DNA of 52,768 nucleotides from Deltaproteobacteria bacterium (GCA_016212705.1 JACREU010000108.1:1-52768), one strand, 5' to 3'. Shown: positions 1 to 9,538, numbered from the stretch's first letter. A program made the numbers and translations. The notes: generated from the sequence alone by a model not told the origin.

Positions 1-18
1 GCTCCACAAACATACTTT

Positions 19-1572
19 CTACCTGCACCTGAAGGAAACTGAGTTTCGTTTCAATCTCAGATGCGATAACATATATTTGGAACTGTTAAAAATGTTCCGC
101 AAGACCCCTTTATAACCTTGTTTGCTTCCTAAGACCCTATAGAAAAGGTACACCTCATATTCCTTCGATTCTCCTATAAAGCTCTTTTTCTCGTTGACCT
201 TTTTGGGGTCGAATTCCTCCCCCGTAGCCGTGTAGAAGACATACCTTGCAAGGTCGATATAGGACGGGAGCTGTTTGCCTTCCAGAATGCTCTCCATCTC
301 TATCGCGTCGCCAAGCTCAAAGAAGCTGAAAGTCCCTCCAAGTCCATCTTTGAGCTTTTCATCAGCCGCCTTCTTTACGCCCTTGATTACCCTTCTTACC
401 CTTTCGGCGGTTATCTCGTCGGCGTAGTCCTCGCATTCAACCAAAACAAACTTGCGATTGCCCCCGTCCTCTTTATTAAGGTCTAAAACAGCATGGGCGG
501 TTGTACCGGAGCCTGCGAAAGAGTCAAGGACTATAGCATTGGGTGAATCATCTAAAGCAAGATTTAAGGTTCTTTTTATAAGCTTGGTAGGTTTAGGATT
601 TTCAAAAATATCTTTTCCTAAAATTTCATTGAGTTCCTTGCTTCCCTCATCGGTTGTTCCTGAATCGTCATATCTCCATAAATCTGTTGGGACAATGCCG
701 CCCTCAACTTCTGTAAGGAATTTTTTAAGCCTTGGAAAAGTGTTTCCCCCTTTTTCGCCCCAATACAAACTGTTCTCTTTTGCATGCTCTAAATATACCT
801 CATAGCTATACTTCCATGCATTCGTCGGATGCTCAATCATCTCCTTAGAAAAAGGATTTTTGATTTTGTAAGTTAAATTAGGTCTCTGAGCTTTTGTTGC
901 TGGATTTACATATGAAACGCTTGTCCAAAGACCTCTTGGGTCGTTATCGGGATTGGTATAAATTGAATTTGACTTTTCGGACCTGGCTTCTCTAAGTTGT
1001 GAAACAATTGAGCTTTTGCGATAAGTAACGATATAGTCTTTTATTGATGAGAATAGACGAGCATTATTGCTTCTTGTAAATCTTTTTTCCCATGAAATTG
1101 ATGCAAGAAAATTGTCTTCCCCAAAAATTTCATCCATTAAAATTCTTAAATGATGGACTTCATTATCATCAATGTTGATAAAAATAATGCCATCTTCTGC
1201 AAGCAACTCCCTCAAAAGTTTTAGCCTCGGCATCATCATGCAGAGCCATTTTTCGTGCCGGGTCAAGTCCTCCCTGTCCACTACCTTTCCAAGCCATTCC
1301 CTTATCATGGGGGAATTGACCTTGTCGTTATAAACCCATTTTTCGTTCCCTGTGTTGTAAGGCGGGTCTATGTAGATACACTTGACCTTTCCGGCGTAAG
1401 TGGGAAGGAGGGCCTTCAAAGCCTTCAGGTTGTCGCCGTGGATTATGAGGTTGTCGTTAAGGCTCACCTTCCCGGTCAGGCTCTTGTCCTTTTTCGGGAT
1501 AAGCTGGTGGTACTTGACCGCAAGATGATGGTTCTGTACGAATGTCTTGCCTTTGAAATTCAGGACCGCCAT
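19..1572 (-). CDS. Site-specific adenine DNA methyltransferase (beta class, Type III Mod-like); C-terminus probably frameshifted or continues off the window edge
   Basis: ORF with DPPYNTGN (motif IV) preceding FAGSGTTAHA (motif I), the order of beta-class N6-A MTases. Confidence 0.85.
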   Translation of the reverse strand: MAVLNFKGKTFVQNHHLAVKYHQLIPKKDKSLTGKVSLNDNLIIHGDNLKALKALLPTYAGKVKCIYIDPPYNTGNEKWVYNDKVNSPMIREWLGKVVDREDLTRHEKWLCMMMPRLKLLRELLAEDGIIFINIDDNEVHHLRILMDEIFGEDNFLASISWEKRFTRSNNARLFSSIKDYIVTYRKSSIVSQLREARSEKSNSIYTNPDNDPRGLWTSVSYVNPATKAQRPNLTYKIKNPFSKEMIEHPTNAWKYSYEVYLEHAKENSLYWGEKGGNTFPRLKKFLTEVEGGIVPTDLWRYDDSGTTDEGSKELNEILGKDIFENPKPTKLIKRTLNLALDDSPNAIVLDSFAGSGTTAHAVLDLNKEDGGNRKFVLVECEDYADEITAERVRRVIKGVKKAADEKLKDGLGGTFSFFELGDAIEMESILEGKQLPSYIDLARYVFYTATGEEFDPKKVNEKKSFIGESKEYEVYLFYRVLGSKQGYKGVLRNIFNSSKYMLSHLRLKRNSVSFRCR

Positions 1573-2152
1573 CCAGGAATCCTCCGCTGTCTTATGCTTA
1601 CTTTTTCAGGCTGATTGTTTCAGGGGAGTATATCAAGAAACTTTAATGGCTTTCAATCATTCCTTTGGACAAAAAAATCCCCAGGCTTTTATGCCTTGGG
1701 TTGTATAGTTTTTGTATACCAGACAAACTAAAAAGCCCCCAAATGGTGGCAAAAGCCTATCCGTTGAAAAGCCATAAAAGACAAGAGGGAGCAAGAGAAA
1801 GAAGATATGAGCAAACCACAGGGTGTCCTCGGAGGATACCTGAAAATCCTCGTTATCGTTGTTCGTAGGTTTTTTTTGGCCGTAGCGTTTATCTTGTCTG
1901 TGCTACCTCTGGTCTCCGCTCCTTGACAGGCCGAAGACCCTTGTGGTATTTTTTCGGATGGTCCCGGCACTCCGACAGGTAACGGATTCTTTCAGCGGCA
2001 CGTTAATGCCTTGAGGCCCGCCAGCAACCCACCGAAGCCATGCAAGCTTTATATCTACCGTAGGCCGCGTCTTGACGCATGGAAAAGAAGAGTTGCGCAC
2101 TCTGGTCTAACCCTTAAAAGCAGGGCCTGGCAAAGGCCCGGATAAGCCGCTC

Positions 2153-3154
2153 ATGGACCGCAAGAACATTATAATCAAGGTGCTCCTCGTCTTCTTCGGG
2201 GTGCTTTCCACGGGGGTCGCGGGGCTGATGATCATCGAGGGCTGGCCGTTCCTCGACGCCCTCTACATGAGCGTAATAACCGTCTACACCGTCGGATACC
2301 GCGAGCCGCACCCGCTCACCACCGCGGGTCAGATATTCATCATAATCTACATAATATCCGGCGTGGGCGCGTTTCTCTACGCCATATCAGGCACCGCCGA
2401 GTTCATAATCGCAGGCCACCTCGGCGGCGTCCTCGGGAGGAAGACCATGAAGCGGAAGATCAACGAACTGAACGGCCACTACATCATATGCGGCTTCGGC
2501 AGGGTCGGCCAGCAGGTGGCCGTCGAGCTCAAGAGGGACATGGTGGAGTTCGTCGTGATAGACAACGACGCTCAGGCCATAGGGAGATGCGCGGAACAGG
2601 GGTTCATGCACGTGCAGGGCAGCGCATCCGAAGACGAGGCCCTCAAGGCGGCGGGCATAATGAGGGCAAAGGGGCTGGTCTCGGCCATAGATTCCGACGC
2701 CGAGAACGTCTACGTCACCTTGAGCGCGAAGACTCTGCGCCCGGACCTCTGCGTTGTCGCCAGGGCGAGCTCCATGGAGGCGGAGCACAAGCTCCTAAAG
2801 GCCCACGCCGACAGGGTGCTTTCTCCCTACACGCTCGGGGGCAGGCGCCTGGCCAACCTGTTGCTCCGCCCGAACGTCGTAGAGTTCCTCGACGTCGCCA
2901 TGCACGGCGGCAACGGGAATGAGCGGCTTCTGCTGGAAGAGATAGAGGTGCGCGAGATGTCGCCATTTTCCGGCCTCACCATAGGAGAGGCCAAGCAGAG
3001 GTGCACCAGGGGAGCGAACATACTGGCGATAAAACAAAACGGCAACCTCAAGGTAGTGGCTGACCCGCAGAGCAGGGTCACTATCCGGAACGGGGACCTC
3101 CTGATCGCCCTCGGCACAAGCGATCAGCTCTCAGAGCTCGAAAAAATGACATGA
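2153..3154 (+). CDS. Ion channel (two-TM K+ channel pore) with RCK/TrkA-N and TrkA-C domains
   Basis: Pore motif YTVGYREPHPLTTAGQ, then GHYIICGFGRVGQQVA Rossmann motif and RCK_C-like C-terminus. Confidence 0.85.
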   Translation: MDRKNIIIKVLLVFFGVLSTGVAGLMIIEGWPFLDALYMSVITVYTVGYREPHPLTTAGQIFIIIYIISGVGAFLYAISGTAEFIIAGHLGGVLGRKTMKRKINELNGHYIICGFGRVGQQVAVELKRDMVEFVVIDNDAQAIGRCAEQGFMHVQGSASEDEALKAAGIMRAKGLVSAIDSDAENVYVTLSAKTLRPDLCVVARASSMEAEHKLLKAHADRVLSPYTLGGRRLANLLLRPNVVEFLDVAMHGGNGNERLLLEEIEVREMSPFSGLTIGEAKQRCTRGANILAIKQNGNLKVVADPQSRVTIRNGDLLIALGTSDQLSELEKMT

Positions 3155-3182
3155 CCGGACCTTTGTTTATTGCTCAAAAGTG

Positions 3183-3221
3183 AAGGGGAACCAGGCCGTC
3201 GGCCTGGTTCCCCTTTTTATT
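3183..3221. terminator. Intrinsic terminator between convergent genes
   Basis: AAGGGGAACCAGGCC-gtc-GGCCTGGTTCCCCTT then T-tract; 15-bp perfect stem. Confidence 0.9.
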
Positions 3222-3249
3222 CGCGCGCCGCCCGTTGACTTTCCGTCCG

Positions 3250-4167
3250 TTAAGCGGCCTTGCCCCGGCTTGCGATGACCCTGTTACGCCCCGAATTTTT
3301 GGCGGCGTACAGGGCCTCGTCGGCCATCTGGATGAGCGCCGAAGGGGTATCTGCCGCCGCGGCCCCGGCGACCCCGAGGCTGATCGAAATGTTGACCGGG
3401 TTTTCGCCGTGGGTCAGAGCCAGCGCCTCGGCGTTGGCCCTCATGCGTTCCGCGACGATGACGGCGGATGAGCACTCGGTTTCCGGCAATAGACAGCAGA
3501 ACTCCTCGCCTCCGTACCTTGTCAGAAAATCCGTGGTCCTGAGTCCCGACTGCAACATCGAGGCGGTGGACTTCAGAACCGTGTCGCCGAAGCCGTGGCC
3601 GTAGGAATCGTTTACCTTCTTGAAGTGGTCGATGTCTATCATGATGACGCTGAAGGCGCGCCCGTACCTCCTCGCCCTGTCGAGCTCCTCAGTGAGTTTC
3701 GCCTCAAGGAATTTCCGGTTGTAAATGCCGGTAAGCCCGTCCCTTACGTTCATCTCGACGAGCCTCGTCTCGCAAGCCACGGTCTCGGTTACGTCGTTGA
3801 CCGATATGCAAATGTATTTGAGGGCGTTCTCTTCGCCCCTCAGCGGGAACATGGCGCAACACTGTTGCATATGCTCGAATTCCCCGGCAAAGGCGCTTGC
3901 GGGCTTGAACGGGAAGAGATATTTGTTGAGCTTCTGTGAGAGGAAGCAGGAGTTGCCGAACTTGACCGCCATCTTGAAGTTCATGAGGAAGCGGGGGTGG
4001 TTGAGCTCCGGAAAGAAATCAAAGAGGGGGCGTCCGATTATCCTGTGAAACGGGATGGAACTGTGTTGTTCCATCCACCTGTTCCACTGCTGGACGCGGA
4101 TATCCTTGTCCAGTATCACCAGGCCGACGTCTATGGTGTGGAATATCTGGGCGTAATACTCATCCAT
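3250..4167 (-). CDS. PAS-domain diguanylate cyclase (GGDEF)
   Basis: RYGGEEF active site, RTTD I-site spaced upstream, N-terminal PAS-like region. Confidence 0.9.
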   Translation of the reverse strand: MDEYYAQIFHTIDVGLVILDKDIRVQQWNRWMEQHSSIPFHRIIGRPLFDFFPELNHPRFLMNFKMAVKFGNSCFLSQKLNKYLFPFKPASAFAGEFEHMQQCCAMFPLRGEENALKYICISVNDVTETVACETRLVEMNVRDGLTGIYNRKFLEAKLTEELDRARRYGRAFSVIMIDIDHFKKVNDSYGHGFGDTVLKSTASMLQSGLRTTDFLTRYGGEEFCCLLPETECSSAVIVAERMRANAEALALTHGENPVNISISLGVAGAAAADTPSALIQMADEALYAAKNSGRNRVIASRGKAA

Positions 4168-4804
4168 ACTGCTCCATGAACCTCTTTAGCGACGCCTTGA
4201 GCCACGGGATCGACTCGTGGCTCGCCGTCAGTATCAAAAGGCCGGAGACGTCGTGCTGGTCTATTGAGAACGGTATCCTGACCGCCGCAATCCGTCTCAG
4301 CGCCGGGGCGGTTTCCTTGTCGGCGTCGCGTTCGCGTATCTCGGCCGAGCGCGGGGCCGTGTAGGTGATAAGGTCGTCAAGGCAGTCGGCGAGCCTCGCT
4401 ATGCACCCGCCGGCTATGAAGTTGCCTGCCTCAAGGAATATCTCTTTTTCAGCGCATGAGAGGGCGTCCTCCCTGCTGAATTCACCGAAGAGCTTTGCGA
4501 GGCCTTCGCGCGCGCTCGCCGGGAAGAAAAGCACGGTCTTGCCGCTCAACTTTCCCCAGTAGCTCTGCTCTACGATGCTTAAGGCGCCGGGGCCTGTGTC
4601 TTCCCTTATTAAGTCAGGGAGGGCGGACTCATCGAGCATGCGCACCTCCGGCACATTGAGCACGACAAAGGCGTTCAGTATCTCGGCGAGGTCGGCCGAG
4701 GCCTGCCCGAAAGCGATATTCATCACTTCCTGGAATATGTCTATCTCTTCACCGGTCAATATGGCCTCTTGGCCAGTCCCGATATCCATCGAAAACACGC
4801 TCAT
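4160..4804 (-). CDS. CheC/CheX-like chemotaxis phosphatase family protein
   Basis: EVMNIAFGQASADLAEIL and EIFLEAGNFIAGG, CheC-like repeated helices; overlaps neighbours on both sides. Confidence 0.7.
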   Translation of the reverse strand: MSVFSMDIGTGQEAILTGEEIDIFQEVMNIAFGQASADLAEILNAFVVLNVPEVRMLDESALPDLIREDTGPGALSIVEQSYWGKLSGKTVLFFPASAREGLAKLFGEFSREDALSCAEKEIFLEAGNFIAGGCIARLADCLDDLITYTAPRSAEIRERDADKETAPALRRIAAVRIPFSIDQHDVSGLLILTASHESIPWLKASLKRFMEQYG

Positions 4805-5181
4805 CTTTCCGTCTGTAAAGCGCCGTCAGCCTCTTTTAAGACCGCTTTTATGCTGTCCTTCGAAATCGGTTTTTTAAGCACCATGAACGCGCCGAGCTCC
4901 ATGGCCATGAATACGGACTTGATCTGCGTATCGGCCGTCTGGATTATGACAAGGGCGTCCTTGTTCCTTTTCTTGATCTCGCCAAGCGCCTCCATGCCGT
5001 CCATGACCGGCATGGTAAGGTCCATGAAGATGATATCCGGGTTTATCTCTTCGAATTTTTTGAGGCCGTCGAGCCCGTCGGAGGCCTCGAAGATCTCAAA
5101 GCATCCGTCCTCGGGGATGCATTTGCGGAGGATCTTCCTTGCCACCGGAGAATCGTCTACCAGGAGTATTTTTCTTGTCAT
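4801..5181 (-). CDS. CheY-like single-domain response regulator
   Basis: ILLVDDSPVARKIL, DIIFMDLTMPVMDG, K near the C-terminus (LKKP). Confidence 0.92.
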   Translation of the reverse strand: MTRKILLVDDSPVARKILRKCIPEDGCFEIFEASDGLDGLKKFEEINPDIIFMDLTMPVMDGMEALGEIKKRNKDALVIIQTADTQIKSVFMAMELGAFMVLKKPISKDSIKAVLKEADGALQTER

Positions 5182-5492
5182 GCCTGCACCTGCTCCCGGC
5201 CATGGTTTTTTGGATCGTTTAGACCCATCGACGCGTCACTTCGGCTCAAAGGCTCAAAATGCATAGGGTTTTCCTGGATTAATATGTCTTATGATTCCAT
5301 TTCGGTAAGCCTGTCTCAAACCTTTAAGGAAAAAAACCGGCCCTTTTAAGTCAGGGATGGAACTTAAAATAATGATTTACGCATACCGGAGATGAATTCC
5401 CGATGGAAATGGCGCTACTCGTCGTTGTCTTGAAGAAAGAGGATATATGGGTAGGTCGTGCGCGGTGGACCAGTATCTTTATAAAGAGCGGT

Positions 5493-5542
5493 GCAAAATG
5501 CCCCGCATAAGGGGCACGTTATTCCCGATAGAGGCATTTTGC
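5493..5542. repeat. Inverted repeat with a competing internal hairpin
   Basis: GCAAAATGCC (5493-5502) pairs with GGCATTTTGC (5533-5542); TGCCCC (5499-5504) pairs with GGGGCA (5511-5516). Confidence 0.7.
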
Positions 5543-5731
5543 CTCAGTAGTAATTTGTCCTGAGATTAAAATTCAGTTGTATTTCAGGTGGTTCCAAAAA
5601 TATAATTTTTGGCACCATTTTTGCTCTGTAATAGCCCACCCGTTAAAACCAGGCGTGCTTGCAGGCAGGAAGCCCTGGGTCCGTGTATAGGCTTTTACCG
5701 GTTTTTCCGCCTTAGCGCAGAGGAGAAAAAC

Positions 5732-6160
5732 GTGCAGAAATTCTATCTTGTTTCCCCGGGGGGCTCTGCCTCCAATAAGCCCAGGCCCTTCTACTGGTCG
5801 CTCGACACAGGCGAGAAGTGGATAGGGGTCGCGCGGAACATCTACAGGGAGAAGCACGACGACGATATAGTAAAAGAGGCTACGGAGGCCGCGCACCTTA
5901 CGGACCTCGACTGGACAAAGACGCCTTTCTATAACGACGACCTCCCCTCTGGGTGGCTCTCGCGGGACGGCAGGTTCTACGGCTGTCCGCAGGTGAACCA
6001 CGACGTGCTGGCGTACTGCGTTTTAGGACAGAAGGTCGGCGACCTCGAGAAGCTCGGGTGGGTGAGGGTATACGATTCCAAGCGGTATACCTGCGAGCGG
6101 AGAATAAGCGCCGAGCAGTCGAACTGGCTCTCGCAGAACGGGTACACGATATACGATTAG
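5732..6160 (+). CDS. Hypothetical protein (~142 aa)
   Basis: GTG start after AGAGGAG; in-frame subset of ORF 5609..6160; no family recognised. Confidence 0.65.
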   Translation: MQKFYLVSPGGSASNKPRPFYWSLDTGEKWIGVARNIYREKHDDDIVKEATEAAHLTDLDWTKTPFYNDDLPSGWLSRDGRFYGCPQVNHDVLAYCVLGQKVGDLEKLGWVRVYDSKRYTCERRISAEQSNWLSQNGYTIYD

Positions 6161-6319
6161 GTGAGGCCTGTACGAGAGAGCCTTTTAACGCCTGGGCAGG
6201 CCTGTTAACCGCTCGGGCTTATTTATTTAAGGCAGTCTCCGGTCCGGTCGTTGCTTTACCCTTTCAAAAAAGGCATCGCCCCTTCTTACCCATTCCCTTT
6301 CCACCCGAATCCTGCTAAC

Positions 6320-7312
6320 ATGCCTCAAGAAAAAATGCAGGGTCTCCTGATGCCATCCTTTTTTGCAAGGCTCCTCATTATACTGTCATCCGTATTCTTT
6401 GCCTTTTCCGCTCCGGCGCGGGCCGAGCACCCCTCCGCTGAAAAGACCGAAGAGGCCGCGCCCCCTGTTTCAAAAAAGACCGTAAGCTGGGAGAGCGAGG
6501 TCGACGCGTATTACTCGAACGTCGGGCTTTATCTGAGCCTCACCGACGAGCCGATACCGGACGTCGGTGAGAGGGACGAGTTTCTCGTCTATAAGGACCT
6601 CCTCTTCAGCTCCTATATACCGCGCTTCCTCGTCCTTGAGGCCGCGGTATTCCCCATGCCAAACCTCGGCGTCTTCATCAACAGCAACATGGAGGACCTG
6701 TACAGCGGCGGCGAGATAACGGAGAGCCTGAACCTCGTCAAGGCCGTCACCGCCGGCTTCGAGGAGCCCTACGCGATATCTTTATTTCTCGGCAACGTTG
6801 TAAGCTTCACGCGCCAGAATGAGCCGTGGCGGAGCGGCAACTTCGGGTACATGGGATACCTCGTAAGCTACGGCGACTACCACATAAAGGACAACAGGCT
6901 CATCGAGGACGACTGGCTTGAGTTCGAGTGGAAGATAAAGGGGGACAGGAAGTTCTCGACACACGACCTCCACTGGTCGTTCAGGGTCGGCGGCAAGGTA
7001 CATTCGAACCCGGACATAAAGGACGTCGTCTATGTCTCCGTAAGGAGGGGGCGGCTCGACTTCGAGGAGTCTGAATCGATACTTAAGAACAGCGGCTTCG
7101 AGTACACATTCGACATGGACAGCGAGACCCTGAAACCCATACGCCACATATTGACGGTGGACAGGCGCTGGCCCCTGAAGGGGAGCCACGTCGGCTTTAC
7201 TATCGCCGCCGGTTTCATCTGGGAGAGCGAGGACAGGTACTCAGGAGACCTCCAATACCCGCCGGAGCGCGAGAACTTCCAGTTCATAATCCGGCCCAAT
7301 ATAATATTCTGA
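6320..7312 (+). CDS. Hypothetical exported protein, beta-rich, possibly outer-membrane
   Basis: N-terminal signal-like LLIILSSVFFAFSAPARAEH; alternating aromatic strands; ends NFQFIIRPNIIF (terminal aromatic). Confidence 0.65.
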   Translation: MPQEKMQGLLMPSFFARLLIILSSVFFAFSAPARAEHPSAEKTEEAAPPVSKKTVSWESEVDAYYSNVGLYLSLTDEPIPDVGERDEFLVYKDLLFSSYIPRFLVLEAAVFPMPNLGVFINSNMEDLYSGGEITESLNLVKAVTAGFEEPYAISLFLGNVVSFTRQNEPWRSGNFGYMGYLVSYGDYHIKDNRLIEDDWLEFEWKIKGDRKFSTHDLHWSFRVGGKVHSNPDIKDVVYVSVRRGRLDFEESESILKNSGFEYTFDMDSETLKPIRHILTVDRRWPLKGSHVGFTIAAGFIWESEDRYSGDLQYPPERENFQFIIRPNIIF

Positions 7313-7324
7313 CGCGTGGTTCTT

Positions 7325-7371
7325 AAATCCCCCCTCCCCTTGCGGGAGAGGGCAAAGGGCGAGGGGAGTTT
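7325..7371. repeat. ctcccctTgcgggagaggg...aggggag dispersed repeat, copy 1
   Basis: Shares core with 17328-17373; lies between convergent genes and ends in a T-run. Confidence 0.6.
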
Positions 7372-7404
7372 TTTTTGACGATAGGCTTCCCCGGCGGAGA
7401 TTTA

Positions 7405-8706
7405 TCAGTCGCCGAGCGCCTGAATGTTCCTCTGCGCCTTCCCGTATCCGGGGTCGAGGCGGAGCGCCTCCATGTACGCCATTCGCGCCTCCTTCATCCT
7501 CCCCTCGGCGGAGTATGCGAAACCGAGGTTGTTCCAGGCCCTGGGCTTTGCGGGGGAGAGCCTTACGGTCGCCTCCCAGAGCGCGGCCTCGTCCCTGTAA
7601 TCCCTGTTTCTCGCGACGGTCAAGGCGCCGAGTATCAGGAGGAGCGCTACGGCGACGGCTGAGGCGCTTCTCCTCCCGAGCTTATTTCCGAGCCTTGAGA
7701 GCTCGCCTGAAACGGCGAGGAATACCCCGAACCCGCCGATATAAAGGTGGCGCTCGTTCGCTACATCCATCCTCGGTATGACGGAATTCGTCGGCAGGAT
7801 AAAGAGAAAGAGCCAGACTATCCCGAACCCGGCCCAGGGCCTTTTCCTGACGAGCAATAAACCTGAGACAAACAGAGCTGATAGTGAGAGAGCCTTTGCG
7901 ATGAGCGGCGCGTCCCACGCAGTCAATACCGGCAGGTCGGGGTCGATGTTCTGCGCGTGGATGGACGCGAACCTTGACAGGAGATAAGCTACGCCGTTTA
8001 CGTTGCTTAAGACCGTCGATGACAACCCCCTCGGGTCCAGCCTGCTAAAGAAGCGGTTGTAGCCTGCGAGGATGAAAAACACCGCGAGCAGCACAAGCCC
8101 CCAGTGCGTTGCCTGCTTTTTGAGCGACTCCCGTATCCCTCGGCCCAGGGCCCTGTCCCAAAGCAGGAGCGCGAAGGGGAATATCACGGCCGTCTCCTTG
8201 ACGCCCACGGCGAGCAGGAAAAAAAACGGGGAGGCGAGGTATGTGAGCGCAACCCCTCTGCCCCGCCCTTTCTCGTAAAAAAAGAGCGAGGCGAGGAGGA
8301 GGAGCGCCATGAGGGACGACGACCTGCCGGATATGTAGGTAACGGCCTCTGTCTGTACAGGGTGGAGCGCGAAGAGGAGCGCGGTAAAGAGCGCGGCGCC
8401 CTTGCCGACGCCGGACCTTTTCATGAACAGTTCCGATAGCTTTAAAACGAAGACCGCGGAGGCCGCGTGGACAAGGACGTTAAAGAGGTGGAAACCGAAG
8501 GAGGCATCCGACAACGACCAGTTCGCGGCATAGGTGAATTTGAGAAGCGGCCGTATGCCGCCTGGGAGCCCTTCCCGCCACGCATCGATTGAGTGGACCG
8601 AAGGGTTGTTTACGATGACATTGAAGTCGTCGAACTGGAAAGACCCGTACAGGAGCGCGTTAAGGTAGACTGCGAATACAGCGGCGATGACAACCGCCGT
8701 CTTCAT
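7405..8706 (-). CDS. Polytopic membrane protein with C-terminal TPR, TMTC/GT-C-like
   Basis: FDDFNVIVNNPSV near N-terminus, ALHPVQTEAVTYISGRSS, TPR NNLGFAYSAEGRMKEARMAYMEALRLDP. Confidence 0.75.
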   Translation of the reverse strand: MKTAVVIAAVFAVYLNALLYGSFQFDDFNVIVNNPSVHSIDAWREGLPGGIRPLLKFTYAANWSLSDASFGFHLFNVLVHAASAVFVLKLSELFMKRSGVGKGAALFTALLFALHPVQTEAVTYISGRSSSLMALLLLASLFFYEKGRGRGVALTYLASPFFFLLAVGVKETAVIFPFALLLWDRALGRGIRESLKKQATHWGLVLLAVFFILAGYNRFFSRLDPRGLSSTVLSNVNGVAYLLSRFASIHAQNIDPDLPVLTAWDAPLIAKALSLSALFVSGLLLVRKRPWAGFGIVWLFLFILPTNSVIPRMDVANERHLYIGGFGVFLAVSGELSRLGNKLGRRSASAVAVALLLILGALTVARNRDYRDEAALWEATVRLSPAKPRAWNNLGFAYSAEGRMKEARMAYMEALRLDPGYGKAQRNIQALGD

Positions 8707-9527
8707 TTAGAGGCCTTTTTTACAGTCGAGAACCCCGCATCGAGCGCCTCTACCGCGTTCCACCACCTGTCAGGGGCGTTAAGCAGTACGAGGAGGAGCC
8801 TTTTGCCGTCCCGCTCGACGAGCGCCACGACGCACTTGCCGGCCTTGGAGGTAAACCCGGATTTTACGCCTATCGCGCCGGGGTACCTGCCCATGAGCTC
8901 GTTCGTGTTCTCGACCCTGAACCGCCGCTTTCCTCCGGCGGTCGTGATATCGAGCGCGACGAGCGAGACTATGTCGGCAAAGGCCCTGTCCTTGAGCGCC
9001 GCTTCGGCGAGTATGGAAAGGTCGCGCGCCGTCGAGTAATGGCCGTCCTCGTCATGTCCGCAGGCGTTCCTGAAGCGGGTGTCCTTAAGCCCGAGCGCGG
9101 CCGCCTCCCGGTTCATCATCACGACGAACGCCGCCTCAGACCCGCCGACGTGGTCGGCTACGGCGCGGCAGGCGTCGTTCGCGGACTTAAGGAGCGAGGC
9201 GGAGATGAGGAACCCGAGGTACATCTTCTCTCCAGCCTTTAGCCCTAAGCGGGAGCCGGTCTCCTGCGCGGCCGCTGTCGTTACTGTCACGAGTTCGTCG
9301 AGGGCGCCTTTTTTGAGCGCGAGACGGGCGGTCATTATCTTGGTGAGGGACGCCGGAGAGAGCCTTTTATCCGGGTTACGCGACCAGACGACCCTGCCGT
9401 CGGCCTTTACGAGATAGGCCGAAGCCTTGAACGCGAACGGGTCATCGGCCGTGGAAGCAAAAGCGCCGCCCGGGAGGGCGGCGCTGAGGAAAACAAATAG
9501 CATTATAAAAGAGATCGAGTGGCGCAT
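8703..9527 (-). CDS. D-alanyl-D-alanine carboxypeptidase (PBP5-type serine peptidase)
   Basis: SPASLTKIMTA (SxxK), SANDAC (SxN), KSGFT (KTG-like), signal peptide. Confidence 0.92.
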   Translation of the reverse strand: MRHSISFIMLFVFLSAALPGGAFASTADDPFAFKASAYLVKADGRVVWSRNPDKRLSPASLTKIMTARLALKKGALDELVTVTTAAAQETGSRLGLKAGEKMYLGFLISASLLKSANDACRAVADHVGGSEAAFVVMMNREAAALGLKDTRFRNACGHDEDGHYSTARDLSILAEAALKDRAFADIVSLVALDITTAGGKRRFRVENTNELMGRYPGAIGVKSGFTSKAGKCVVALVERDGKRLLLVLLNAPDRWWNAVEALDAGFSTVKKASK

Positions 9528-9538
9528 TGCATGCGGGA

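Noticed and set aside
1573-2152. Small ORFs and possible RNA in the spacer before the channel gene
   Set aside because: Several short overlapping frames without RBS or family support; no recognisable RNA class.
6226-6245. GGTCCGGTCGTTGCT as a sigma-54 promoter for the exported hypothetical
   Set aside because: Correct spacing but poor -24 element; too weak to call.
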